A DNA stretch of 64,000 nt, from the NCBI RefSeq assembly GCF_022549675.1, contig NZ_JAKZGR010000006.1:124001-188000 (forward strand). Reading direction: 5' to 3'. Every line of letters begins with the position of its first letter. Position 1 is the stretch's first letter. A model generated the notes under the pieces. The model worked only from the letters and a program-made list of their open reading frames with translations. It had not been told where the DNA came from and ran no database searches. The stretch comes from Belliella kenyensis. GTDB taxonomy: Bacteria; Bacteroidota; Bacteroidia; Cytophagales; Cyclobacteriaceae. This document shows positions 53,611 through 62,539 of this stretch, one piece after another. A program made the translations under genes and the position numbers.

Positions 53611-54876
53611 ATGAATCAATTTGACAAATCATTAAAAACCATTATAATTTCTTTTTTAATCCTATTTCAATCTAGTTTTCTTCAAGCTCAGCAAGACGAG
53701 GCCCTTTCTGATTTGGATGTGGTGAGAAAAGTTGCTGATTACATTCTCTCTGAAACAAAGTTAGGCTTTATAGATGCTAATGGGAAGTCATATGCCTCAA
53801 CCAAAGATATTCCAAAAGATAAGGAGGTGTCATTTGCTTCTAAGTATGGGGAATGGCATTATACCAATGGAGTCATCAATTTGGCGATGACTCATCTTGC
53901 TAATCAAACAGGGGATGATAAGTATTTTGCTTATGCTAAGAACCATATTGCCCATGGTTTTGACAATTATGAGTTCTTTCAAAAGCGCTTTACGAATGAC
54001 AGGCCTCACCATAGGTATCCATTGGGGCAACTATGGACTATGTTGGAACTGGATGACTTTGGAGCGATATCAGCAAGTATGCTGGAGGTAATGGAACGTG
54101 ACAATGATCCTCGGTATGAGACATACATTAAAAATGGATTAGAAAGACTTTCTTATGGTCAAGAAAGATTGTATGATAAAACTTTAGTAAGGACTTTTCC
54201 TCAAAACATGACTTTGTGGGCGGATGATTTGTACATGAGTGTTCCATTTTTGTCAAGGGCAGCTCTTTATACAGGAGAAGCCAAATACTTTGATGATGCG
54301 ATCAATCAAGTACTGAGCTTTGACAAATACCTTTGGAATCCTCATAATGGGCTGTATTTCCATTGTTATTACACAGATACAGAGCAAAACGGTGTAGCAC
54401 ACTGGGGTAGAAGTAATGGTTGGTTGGTATTATCTCAGTTGCATTTGCTTGAGCGATTGCCAGAGGGCTATCCTAGGAAAGAAAAGGTAAGAAAAAACTT
54501 AGAGAAGCAATTGATAGGCCTATCAAGATATCAAGATCAGGATGGACTGTGGAGGCAGTTATTGGATAAAAATGATTCCTACCAAGAGACCTCTGCGTCA
54601 GCCATGTTTGTGCAAGGCTTTGCCAAAGCCATCACAGAAGGTTGGATTGATAAGCGTTTTGCATCAGTGGCTTTGAGAGGATGGGAAGGGCTACGCAAGC
54701 ATATGATTGAGGAAGATGGACAAGTAAGAGCAATCTGTGTAGGGACTGGTATCAGTGATGATTTGGTTTTTTACTACACACGACCAGCCAGCCCCAATGA
54801 GAAGCATGGTGTCGGTTCAGTGATTGATGCGGGCTTAGAAGTGATCAAGCTAAAGGAGTTTTTAAGGAAAAATTAA
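53611..54876 (+). CDS. GH105 unsaturated rhamnogalacturonyl hydrolase
   Basis: A 421-residue exported (alpha/alpha)6-barrel enzyme. Signal peptide with QAQQ cleavage about residue 27. GH105 features are the catalytic Asp region TLWADDLYMSVPFLSRAA, HWGRSNGWLVLSQLHLLE and LWRQLLDKNDSYQETSASAMFVQGFAKAI. It cuts the unsaturated galacturonyl residue left by the rhamnogalacturonan lyase (PL11 downstream). First of the plus-strand enzyme genes. Confidence 0.92.
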   Translation: MNQFDKSLKTIIISFLILFQSSFLQAQQDEALSDLDVVRKVADYILSETKLGFIDANGKSYASTKDIPKDKEVSFASKYGEWHYTNGVINLAMTHLANQTGDDKYFAYAKNHIAHGFDNYEFFQKRFTNDRPHHRYPLGQLWTMLELDDFGAISASMLEVMERDNDPRYETYIKNGLERLSYGQERLYDKTLVRTFPQNMTLWADDLYMSVPFLSRAALYTGEAKYFDDAINQVLSFDKYLWNPHNGLYFHCYYTDTEQNGVAHWGRSNGWLVLSQLHLLERLPEGYPRKEKVRKNLEKQLIGLSRYQDQDGLWRQLLDKNDSYQETSASAMFVQGFAKAITEGWIDKRFASVALRGWEGLRKHMIEEDGQVRAICVGTGISDDLVFYYTRPASPNEKHGVGSVIDAGLEVIKLKEFLRKN

Positions 54877-54912
54877 AATACGCGTTTTAATATATAGGGT
54901 TAATTAGTTTGG

Positions 54913-54944
54913 AAAACCATACCGCAATAAGGTATGGTTTTTTT
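54913..54944 (+). terminator. Rho-independent terminator
   Basis: aaaccatacc / ggtatggttt stem with a 6-nt loop and a T7 run, 37 bases after the GH105 stop. It separates GH105 from the DUF4861 gene; the remainder of the 54877-55252 gap is AT-rich with no gene recognised. Confidence 0.85.
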
Positions 54945-55252
54945 AGGTCTTTAGTAGATAAAGTTATTTTATGATGCAAGACACTACAGGGATGTTGTCT
55001 GGATGATATGAGGTATATTGTTCATCTAAATCGTGCAAATAATGTCTTATCAACAAAGTGATTCAAGCATTTGATAGGGAAATTATGTTTAAATGATTGA
55101 TTTTGAAAACATTGTGTCAAATCATTATTCGTGATCAGTTTAGTTAGATAGTATTTTACCTGCTTTCTAGCGCTGGTTGATTTATTGATGATTATATGAA
55201 TTTCATAATTTAACGACCAAATTTATCTGATTAACCCAACTTCAACCTAATT

Positions 55253-56536
55253 ATGTTAAAAACCAATTCCATCAGACTTTCAGCTTTAGTATTTGTTCTG
55301 TTTGCATGCAATCCTGCTGTAGAAGAATCCTCTCCTCAAATCGTACTAAAAAACCAAAGTTCCATAGATCTTAAAGATAAAGGTGTAATAATTGAATTCA
55401 AGGATTTGAAATCAGAAGCTAATAAATTCCTACAGATAGCTGATGCTGAAGGGAATCTAGTAGCTTATCAAATCGACGATGTCAATGGAGATGGTACACC
55501 TGATCAACTTTTTATATTAGTAGATCTCAAGGCTGATGAAGAAAAATCACTGGACATCACTTGGGTGGATAGTCAGCCTAAATTTGAACAGCGGACAGCT
55601 GTCAGGTTTGGGAAAAGAGATGATATCGATCAGCCTGTTACACCTATACAAGAAGATTTGTTTTTTTCTCATGAATTACCCAAGAGTATGGGTTATCAAC
55701 CATATCAAACGGATGGCCCTTCTTGGGAAAATGATAAGGTAGGCTTTAGGCATTACTTTGATGGCAGAAACTCCAAGGATCTTTTCGGTAAAAAAACTTC
55801 CAAAATGAGCCCCAAAGATGTTGGCGTGAATGAAAAGGGTGAAGTTGAAGACAATTATCACGTCATGAAAGACTGGGGTAGGGATATACTTGCAGTAGGA
55901 AACTCAGTGGGTCTTGGTGGTATCACACTGTTAAAAGATGATCAACCCGCTAGGTTAGGAGTGTTGGTCGATGAGGAAATGAGCAATATCTATCAATCAT
56001 CTTTCAAGATTATGACAGAAGGTCCTGTAAGGTCTATCATGGAATTTGAATATAGGGATTGGGATGCATTTGATAGAAAGTATCCAAGGATAGTAGAGAG
56101 GGTAAGTATTGTTCCAGGTATGTACGCTTATAAAAACGAAGTGATGTTTGAGGGCTTACAGGGCGATGAGCACATAGCTGTCGGTCTGGTGAATATACAC
56201 AATGATAAAGGAATCAAAGAAATCACAGATTTTGATGATTGGGTGATATTGATGACACATGATGCGCAAGGGTATGATAAGGAATGGATCATAGGTATGG
56301 CATTGATCCTTCCAAAAGGACAATACTTAGAAATGATAGAAGCTCCCAAGTCAGGTAAGTTGACTGATTCTTATTTGGCAAAAATGAAATCTGAAAGTGG
56401 GAAAACTATCGAATACTATGCAGTAGGTGCATGGGAACTAAGTGAAGATAGGTTCATGGAAGCAGCAGGTTTTGAACAGTACCTAAGAGATTTGGTAGCC
56501 CATTTGGAAGCTGAAGTTTCGGTTTCTATCCAGTAG
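55253..56536 (+). CDS. DUF4861 lipoprotein of pectin cluster
   Basis: A 427-residue lipoprotein (leader ending LFACNPA). N-terminal segment IVLKNQSSIDLKDKGVIIEF, then DVNGDGTPDQLF and VGFRHYFDGRNSKDLFGK, all typical of DUF4861 proteins. The family occurs in pectin/rhamnogalacturonan and ulvan clusters of Bacteroidota. Its position next to the PL22-like gene suggests a glycan-processing role; no activity can be assigned from motif evidence. Confidence 0.8.
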   Translation: MLKTNSIRLSALVFVLFACNPAVEESSPQIVLKNQSSIDLKDKGVIIEFKDLKSEANKFLQIADAEGNLVAYQIDDVNGDGTPDQLFILVDLKADEEKSLDITWVDSQPKFEQRTAVRFGKRDDIDQPVTPIQEDLFFSHELPKSMGYQPYQTDGPSWENDKVGFRHYFDGRNSKDLFGKKTSKMSPKDVGVNEKGEVEDNYHVMKDWGRDILAVGNSVGLGGITLLKDDQPARLGVLVDEEMSNIYQSSFKIMTEGPVRSIMEFEYRDWDAFDRKYPRIVERVSIVPGMYAYKNEVMFEGLQGDEHIAVGLVNIHNDKGIKEITDFDDWVILMTHDAQGYDKEWIIGMALILPKGQYLEMIEAPKSGKLTDSYLAKMKSESGKTIEYYAVGAWELSEDRFMEAAGFEQYLRDLVAHLEAEVSVSIQ

Positions 56537-56616
56537 GATATCAGATCACCATCCACCTGAAATACATTCATTGCAAAGACGAATTTTAAATTATAAACAT
56601 GCACAGAAAGCTGGTT

Positions 56617-57945
56617 ATGAAAAACATTTTGAAAGTACCATTGCTACTTTTTATTCTAGGAGTTGCACTTCCCACAAGCTTAGTAAATGCCCAGATTGGG
56701 AAAAGGCTACCTTCTGAAAGAAAGGTCGTGCAAGATCCTGTTACTGGTGTAGACTTGATATTTTTGACAAGTACAGCAGGAGGAGATTCTAAAATCTACC
56801 CTACGCATCCGCAATGGACAGCAGATGGTGAATGGCTTGTATTCAGATCAAATAGGATCAAAGGAGAGGCACTTGCGGTGAATGAGGATTCAGGTGAAAT
56901 GGTACAAGTGACAGAGGGGGGGTATGATGGTATGCTGACCTTGTCTCAGAAGGAGATGCGATTGTATTATATGAGAAAATTACCCTCTGAGGATATGGAA
57001 GTCGTATCAGTTAACCTACAGCGATTGTTTTCTGATAGCGAATCGGGTGTTTTGAAGCAAAAAGATCACTATGAAACCATCCATGGGATAGTTCCCAAAG
57101 CGATACAAAATGGTGGAGATATGGCTCTTGATGCTGATGATTCTCGCATTTATTTCAAAGTGAACAAAGAAGCAGCGGCCAAGCACCTTCCGGAAGACGC
57201 AATTGTAGCATCTAGTTTTGGGCCAAGAGGGATGGGGGCAGGTCCCGGGGGAATAGCAAGTTTGGATTTGAAGTCTGGGGAGGTCAGCCATGTGATTTCT
57301 GTACCTTTTCAAGTTGGTCATGTACAAGTCAATCCTTGGGTTCCAGGGGAGTTGGTTTTTTGTTGGGAAACAGGAGGCAAAGCACCTCAAAGGACATGGA
57401 CAGTAATGGCTGATGGTACTGGGCTGAGGCCATTGTATCCAGAGTCTGAATATGAATGGGTGACACACGAAGCAGTCATCAGCCAAGATGAAGTTGCCAT
57501 GGCAATCATGGGGCATAGGGATGTAGAAATGGATGTAGATGTGAAAAATGTATCAAGTTCTTCATCAACCAACCCAGGTCAAGAAGCGTCTTGGGGCAAA
57601 TCTGGGACAAGAGAAAAGCCGACTGGTCTGGCTATAGTTAACTTACGAACACGTGAGATGAGGATAGAAGGACAAACTGAAAGTGGAAGTGGCTTATGGC
57701 ATGTTCACGGCTCCCCAGATGGTAAATGGGCTGTAGGGGATGATTTTTCAAGAACAATTTACCTCATCGATAGGCAGACCAAAGAGATGAAAGTCTTATC
57801 TACAGGACATAAAGTCACAGCGGCTGATCATCCTCATCCTACTTTCAATCCACAAGGAACCAAAATCCAAATCCAATCGGCGATGCTTTCAGAAGATGAT
57901 CGGACAATGAACATTTGTGTGATACCTATTCCAAAGAATAATTGA
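56617..57945 (+). CDS. PL22-like oligogalacturonate lyase
   Basis: About 442 residues with a signal peptide ending LVNAQ (start ATG 56617; a longer reading from 56599 only lengthens the N-terminus). Beta-propeller with IGKRLPSERKVVQDPVTGVDLIFLTS, SKIYPTHPQWTADGEWLVFRSNR and GSGLWHVHGSPDGKWAVGDDFSRTIYL. These match the oligogalacturonide lyase family (PL22) and relatives, in which a manganese site uses His and Gln residues. Some members act on other uronic-acid oligosaccharides. The next gene overlaps its end or starts 15 bp downstream. Confidence 0.78.
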   Translation: MKNILKVPLLLFILGVALPTSLVNAQIGKRLPSERKVVQDPVTGVDLIFLTSTAGGDSKIYPTHPQWTADGEWLVFRSNRIKGEALAVNEDSGEMVQVTEGGYDGMLTLSQKEMRLYYMRKLPSEDMEVVSVNLQRLFSDSESGVLKQKDHYETIHGIVPKAIQNGGDMALDADDSRIYFKVNKEAAAKHLPEDAIVASSFGPRGMGAGPGGIASLDLKSGEVSHVISVPFQVGHVQVNPWVPGELVFCWETGGKAPQRTWTVMADGTGLRPLYPESEYEWVTHEAVISQDEVAMAIMGHRDVEMDVDVKNVSSSSSTNPGQEASWGKSGTREKPTGLAIVNLRTREMRIEGQTESGSGLWHVHGSPDGKWAVGDDFSRTIYLIDRQTKEMKVLSTGHKVTAADHPHPTFNPQGTKIQIQSAMLSEDDRTMNICVIPIPKNN

Positions 57946-57959
57946 TAAATCAAATAACC

Positions 57960-59843
57960 ATGTTTCTATTAAAGCAAAGCAAGCCCTTTTTATTTCTGCT
58001 GATCTTAGTTTCCTTTTCATTGACAGCGTATCCTCAGGACCGACAAATGGAATATCTCGACAGAGGCTTAGTAGCCATTCAATCTGAAGATGGGGTTTTT
58101 GTCAGTTGGAGGCAGTTGGGTACAGAGCCCGATGATATTGGGTTCAATCTCTATAGGATCGAAAACGATGAGCAACCTGTCAAAGTAAATAGCAGCCCCA
58201 TCAAAGACAGTAATAACTACCTTGATACCTCAGCTGATCCCATTCAAGAAAACAGCTACTATGTCACCGCTATCATCGATGGTCAAGAAGTGAAACAAGG
58301 AGAGGCATATCAGGCTTGGGATAAGCCTTACCTTTCCATCCCTTTGAGAACTCCTGAAGGGTACCATGCCAATGATGCATCTGTAGGGGATCTGACAGGA
58401 GACGGTAGATATGAGATAGTCGTTCATATGCTAGGCTCTGGAAAAGATAACTCACAAAAAGGTATAACTACAGCCCCCATCTTACAAGCGTATACATTGG
58501 AAGGAGAATTTTTATGGGAAATAAACCTAGGTAAAAATATCAGAGAGGGAGCACATTATACACAATTTATGGTGTATGATCTGGATGGTGATGGTAGGGC
58601 TGAGGTGGCATGTAAGACGGCTGATGGTACCATAGACGGTAAGGGTAAAATCATCGGTGATGCAAATGCTGATCATAGAAACGCTGATGGTTATATTTTG
58701 AAGGGATCTGAGTTTTTTACGGTTTTTGATGGGCTTTCAGGAGCTGCCCTAGCTACTACAGATTATGTGCCTGCTAGGCATCCTGATATCCAAGATCCAA
58801 GTCCCGATGAGATGAAGGAGATTTGGGGAGACGGTTACGGAAATAGAATTGATAGATTTCTTGCAGGAATAGCCTACTTAGATGGTGAGAAACCTAGCTT
58901 GATACTGAGTAGAGGGTACTATACACGCACAGTTATCTCCGCATGGAACTGGAGGGGGGGTGAACTTTCTCATGTGTGGACTTTTGATAGTCATGGCGGT
59001 GATGAAGAGAATAGAAAATATGCAGGTCAAGGATACCACAGTCTCACCATCGCTGATGTGGATAATGATGGAAAAGATGAAGTAGTATTTGGCTCTATGG
59101 TGATCAATCATGACGGCAAAGGTCTATATTCATCAGGCTTAGGTCATGGTGATGCGATGCATGTGAGCAATATGAATCCTAATAGAAAAGGGATGGAAAT
59201 CTTTGGCATACATGAAAATGCCCGACACCCTCATGGAGCAAACTTGAGAGATGCGCTCACAGGTGAAATCATATGGTCATATCCTTCCAAAGATGTAGGT
59301 AGAGGTTTGGCTATAGATATTGATCCCAGACATGATGGATTTGAAAGTTGGGCTTCTGGTGATGGATTGAAGGGATTGTGGAATATTCACGGGGAAATTA
59401 TTTCAGAAGTCAAACCTTCATCTTGCAATATGGCCATATGGTGGGACGGAGATCTGCTTAGAGAGATTCTTGATGGGGTCAATATTGACAAATGGGACTA
59501 CGAGAATAGTAAGACGGTAAGGATCTTATCAGGAGCAGATTTCAATCTAGTCAAAAATAACGGGACAAAATCTAACCCCAATTTGTCTGCTGATATCTTT
59601 GGAGACTGGAGAGAGGAGTTGATCACTCGTACAGAGGATGGTAAAGAGCTTCGGATATTTTCTACGACCATACCTACCAAGCACAGGATTTATACCTTGA
59701 TGCATAATCCACAGTATCGCATGAGTATAGCTTGGCAAAATGTAGCTTATAATCAACCACCTCACACAGATTATTTTTTTGGGCATGGAATGGAAAAGCC
59801 AAAACTACCAGCTATCAAGACGATCAAGTATCAGGGCAGATGA
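57960..59843 (+). CDS. Rhamnogalacturonan lyase (PL11)
   Basis: About 627 residues. ATG at 57960 gives a signal peptide with cleavage after TAYPQ; a TTG at 57942 would lie inside the preceding stop region and is less likely. Eight-bladed propeller typical of PL11: QMEYLDRGLVAIQSEDGVFVSWRQLGTEPDDIGFNLYR at the N-terminus, repeated calcium-binding-type DGDGRAE/DVDNDGKDE turns, and FGDWREELITRTEDGKELRIF near the end. It cleaves the rhamnogalacturonan-I backbone by beta-elimination. Confidence 0.93.
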   Translation: MFLLKQSKPFLFLLILVSFSLTAYPQDRQMEYLDRGLVAIQSEDGVFVSWRQLGTEPDDIGFNLYRIENDEQPVKVNSSPIKDSNNYLDTSADPIQENSYYVTAIIDGQEVKQGEAYQAWDKPYLSIPLRTPEGYHANDASVGDLTGDGRYEIVVHMLGSGKDNSQKGITTAPILQAYTLEGEFLWEINLGKNIREGAHYTQFMVYDLDGDGRAEVACKTADGTIDGKGKIIGDANADHRNADGYILKGSEFFTVFDGLSGAALATTDYVPARHPDIQDPSPDEMKEIWGDGYGNRIDRFLAGIAYLDGEKPSLILSRGYYTRTVISAWNWRGGELSHVWTFDSHGGDEENRKYAGQGYHSLTIADVDNDGKDEVVFGSMVINHDGKGLYSSGLGHGDAMHVSNMNPNRKGMEIFGIHENARHPHGANLRDALTGEIIWSYPSKDVGRGLAIDIDPRHDGFESWASGDGLKGLWNIHGEIISEVKPSSCNMAIWWDGDLLREILDGVNIDKWDYENSKTVRILSGADFNLVKNNGTKSNPNLSADIFGDWREELITRTEDGKELRIFSTTIPTKHRIYTLMHNPQYRMSIAWQNVAYNQPPHTDYFFGHGMEKPKLPAIKTIKYQGR

Positions 59844-59849
59844 GTTACG

Positions 59850-60110
59850 AGAATAGAGGTGAGAGGGAAAAGCGATAGTGCCATAGGCACGAGCGACATT
59901 CTAGCCTTGGGTTTCAACCCAAGGAAAAATTATAGAGTGAGAGATCAAGTACCATATGCACAAGCGACAAAACTGGATGCATGAATCTAAACTGGAATGA
60001 ATAGGGAGGAGGGAATGGCGAGTTAGCGTAATGATGAGCCGATAAGATGAGAGAGAAACAAGAGAAAAGAGTCGAAAAAAATGACAATAGCACCATAAAC
60101 GATTGATTTA
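59850..60110. repeat. Purine-biased repeat with ccttgggtt palindrome
   Basis: The gene-free gap 59844-60231 contains agtgccataggcac (a 5-bp-stem hairpin) and the perfect palindrome ccttgggtttcaacccaagg at 59905-59924. A decayed second copy agtaccatatgcac is at about 59950 and another partial agcaccata at about 60094. Between them are gagagga/aagagaaa purine words. This looks like a dispersed palindromic intergenic family embedded in the same purine satellite as at 6.5-7.1 kb. Confidence 0.65.
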
Positions 60111-60231
60111 AAACCTACTAAAAAACCAGCCAATAGTTAGGCAGGGTAAATCAACATTTGCATTGAGTTTGACTCTTGAAATTCTGAATTTTTATTATTT
60201 TAGCTTTATACTAGAAATAAATCCTACCGAA

Positions 60232-60654
60232 ATGGCTGAGTTAAAGACAAAACAAAATGATGCGAATGTTCACGATTTTATCAATTCATTTGCAGACACT
60301 GAGCAGAAGAGAAAGGACAGTTTTGAAATCTTACAGCTCATGAAGGATTTCACAGGCTTTGAGCCGAAAATGTGGGGCGGTTCAATCATAGGGTTTGGGC
60401 AATATCATTATAAGTCAGAAAGAAGCAGTCAAGAAGGTGATTGGCCACTGGTAGGTTTCTCGCCACGCAAAGCGGCAATTTCACTGTATGTTTATTCTGG
60501 TTGTTCGGGCCAGGAAGAATTGCTGCAAGATTTGGGGAAGTTCAAGATGGGAAAGTCTTGTATTTACATTAAGAAACTATCAGACATCAATCAAGAAACC
60601 CTTAAAAAATTGATGAAATCGACCATCGAGTACCTACAATCAAAACACAGTTAA
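60232..60654 (+). CDS. DUF1801 domain protein
   Basis: A 140-residue cytoplasmic protein (MAELKTKQNDANV). Conserved DUF1801 features are EPKMWGGSIIGFGQYHYKS, WPLVGFSPRKAAISLYV and GKSCIYIKKLSDI. An upstream in-frame ATG at 60163 is in repeat-bordered AT-rich DNA and unlikely. Function unknown; the family is related to frataxin-like/YdhG folds. Confidence 0.85.
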   Translation: MAELKTKQNDANVHDFINSFADTEQKRKDSFEILQLMKDFTGFEPKMWGGSIIGFGQYHYKSERSSQEGDWPLVGFSPRKAAISLYVYSGCSGQEELLQDLGKFKMGKSCIYIKKLSDINQETLKKLMKSTIEYLQSKHS

Positions 60655-60699
60655 TCTAACACGTAAATGCGATGAAGCAAATGGATATCTAAGTGCATT

Positions 60700-61137
60700 A
60701 TGAAAAAATCAGAACAAGCAATTGTCGTCGAGCAAGTTTTTGATGTTTCTGTGTTGGAGCTTTGGAAAGCGATTACGGAACTGGATCAGATGAAAAAGTG
60801 GTTCTTTGTGAATATAGAAACCTTTGAGGAAGTGTTGGGTTTTGAGACAAGGTTTGTCGTAGAAAATAAAGGCAGGATATTTCCACATTTATGGAAAATC
60901 ACCGAGGTGGATCCATTTAGGAAAATAACATATAATTGGAAGTATGAAGGGTACAAAGGTGATTCTGATGTGACTTTTGAATTGTTTGGATCGGGAGAGC
61001 AATCCAAACTGACATTAACCCACACAGTTTTAGAGGACTTTTCTGATGAGATTCCCGAATTTTCACGTGAAAGCTGCGAAGCGGGATGGACTTATTTTAT
61101 CAAGCAAAGCTTGAAGGAATATTTACAGTCAAAGTAG
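60700..61137 (+). CDS. SRPBCC/AHSA1-type ligand-binding protein
   Basis: A 145-residue protein with the AHSA1-like fold. N-terminal VVEQVFDVSVLELWKAITELDQMKKWFF, then IFPHLWKITEVDPFRKITYNWKYEGY, and C-terminal GWTYFIKQSLKEYL. Such proteins bind small hydrophobic ligands; a physiological ligand is not known. Lies 45 bp after the DUF1801 gene and may be co-transcribed. Confidence 0.85.
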   Translation: MKKSEQAIVVEQVFDVSVLELWKAITELDQMKKWFFVNIETFEEVLGFETRFVVENKGRIFPHLWKITEVDPFRKITYNWKYEGYKGDSDVTFELFGSGEQSKLTLTHTVLEDFSDEIPEFSRESCEAGWTYFIKQSLKEYLQSK

Positions 61138-61221
61138 AAGACACCCGCTTTATTTTGTATCGAAGTGCTTTATTTCTTTTTTTCTCAAAAAAGTGAAGTT
61201 AGAAAATTAGTTAAAAATAGA

Positions 61222-61252
61222 TTGTATACAATTTAATTTTACGCTATCTTTG
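61222..61252 (+). promoter_or_regulatory. Bacteroidota-type promoter with palindrome
   Basis: TTG (61223-61225), 19 intervening bases, then TATCTTTG (61245-61252), fitting the Bacteroidota -33/-7 consensus (TTTG ... TAnnTTTG). The -33 region lies within the perfect 12-bp palindrome attgtatacaat (61222-61233), a plausible repressor operator. Leader to the DUF1304 start would be about 145 nt. Confidence 0.55.
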
Positions 61253-61404
61253 TGTTGCTGTTAAGTTTGTCTTTTAGCAGATGGGTTGCCTTTACTAAGC
61301 TGGTAATTGATATCTAAAAGCTAAACCCAAATCTTGATCTTCATGTCAATAACAGTTATATTAATGGGGTTTCAACAATCTAATCAATATTTAAAGACAT
61401 CACC

Positions 61405-61773
61405 ATGAACATTATAGCCGTTATTCTGACCGTAATTGTAGCCATCGAACATCTTTACATACTTTGGATGGAGATGTTTGCCTGGGAAACAGCCGGGAAA
61501 AAAACCTTTGGTGCTTCTATGCCCCATGATTTGTTCAAGCCCACCAAGTCTTTGGCTGCAAACCAAGGTTTGTACAATGGTTTTTTGGTTGCGGGATTGG
61601 TATGGTCATTCTTGATCAGTGATCCCGAATGGGCTGTGAATGTGCGCTTGTTCTTCTTGGGCTGTGTAGCAGTTGCAGGAATATTTGGGACCTTGACAGC
61701 AAGCAAAATAATATTCATTATACAGGCAGTTCCGGCTTTGTTGGCCATGCTGTTTGTCATCATTTCAAAATAA
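61405..61773 (+). CDS. DUF1304 membrane protein
   Basis: A 122-residue protein with four TM helices. DUF1304 signatures are IVAIEHLYILWMEMFAW at the N-terminus (conserved E-H-x6-ME), NQGLYNGFLVAGL, and AVAGIFGTLTASKIIFIIQAVPALLA near the end. Unknown function. The next gene, a nitroreductase, starts 6 bp after its stop, so the two are one transcript. Confidence 0.88.
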   Translation: MNIIAVILTVIVAIEHLYILWMEMFAWETAGKKTFGASMPHDLFKPTKSLAANQGLYNGFLVAGLVWSFLISDPEWAVNVRLFFLGCVAVAGIFGTLTASKIIFIIQAVPALLAMLFVIISK

Positions 61774-61778
61774 ACAAG

Positions 61779-62411
61779 ATGTCACTCATTGAAGATTTGA
61801 ATTGGAGGCACGCTGTGAAAGCATATGACCCTACCAAAAAAGTAAGTAAAAAAAATATTGATAAAATTGTTGAAGCAGCCCGTCTGGCTCCAACCTCCTC
61901 TGGATTGCAGCCATTCAGGTTGATCGTGGTAGAAGATCAAGAAACAAAAGAAAAACTCGTCAAGGGAGCTTTGAATCCAGATTGCATGAGAGACTGTTCG
62001 CATGTAATTGTGTTTGCAGCTTGGGATAGGTATACTGCTGAGAGGATTGATAAAGTCTATGATTTCACCACTGACGAGAGAGGATTACCTCGTGGAAGGT
62101 TCAGTTCTTACACAGATATGTTGAAATCCATCTATCTCAAAGAATCTGCCGAAGAAAACTTTGCTCATATTTCCCGACAGGCTTATATTGGTTTAGGCTT
62201 GGCTTTGGCACAAGCAGCAGAGCTGAGGGTAGATTCTACACCTGCCGAGGGATTTGATACCCATGTTGTAGATGAAGTTTTAGAGCTGGAGAAGCATGGC
62301 TTAAAAAGTGTATCCTTAATGTATGTTGGCTATGCCAACCCTGAAGAGGACTGGATTGCCTCAATGAAAAAAGTCCGAATTCCAACAGAAGAGTTTGTGA
62401 TCGAAAAATAA
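61779..62411 (+). CDS. NAD(P)H-dependent nitroreductase family oxidoreductase
   Basis: A 210-residue flavoprotein (start MSLIEDLNWRHAVKAYD). NfsB-like motifs: RHAVKAYDPTKKVSKKNIDKIVEAARLAPTSSGLQPFRLIVV (FMN-phosphate and isoalloxazine binding) and a C-terminal YVGYANPEEDWIASMKKVR. It reduces nitroaromatics or quinones, physiologically probably part of oxidative or electrophile defence with DUF1304. A longer frame back to 61629 overlaps DUF1304 and is not credible. Confidence 0.9.
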   Translation: MSLIEDLNWRHAVKAYDPTKKVSKKNIDKIVEAARLAPTSSGLQPFRLIVVEDQETKEKLVKGALNPDCMRDCSHVIVFAAWDRYTAERIDKVYDFTTDERGLPRGRFSSYTDMLKSIYLKESAEENFAHISRQAYIGLGLALAQAAELRVDSTPAEGFDTHVVDEVLELEKHGLKSVSLMYVGYANPEEDWIASMKKVRIPTEEFVIEK

Positions 62412-62539
62412 AATCAGCCACAGACGAACAATTCGCACTATTTCTCTTTACTTTATTCAAATATGCACCCATTGGGTGAAGTGATTTATTTAAGTTAGAA
62501 AATGACCGTGTTTCCGGTGTTCATCTGTGGTTTTTTATT

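Noticed and set aside
61629-61778. Extended N-terminus of the nitroreductase
   Set aside because: Overlaps DUF1304 in another frame; MSLIEDLNWRHA at 61779 is the normal family start.
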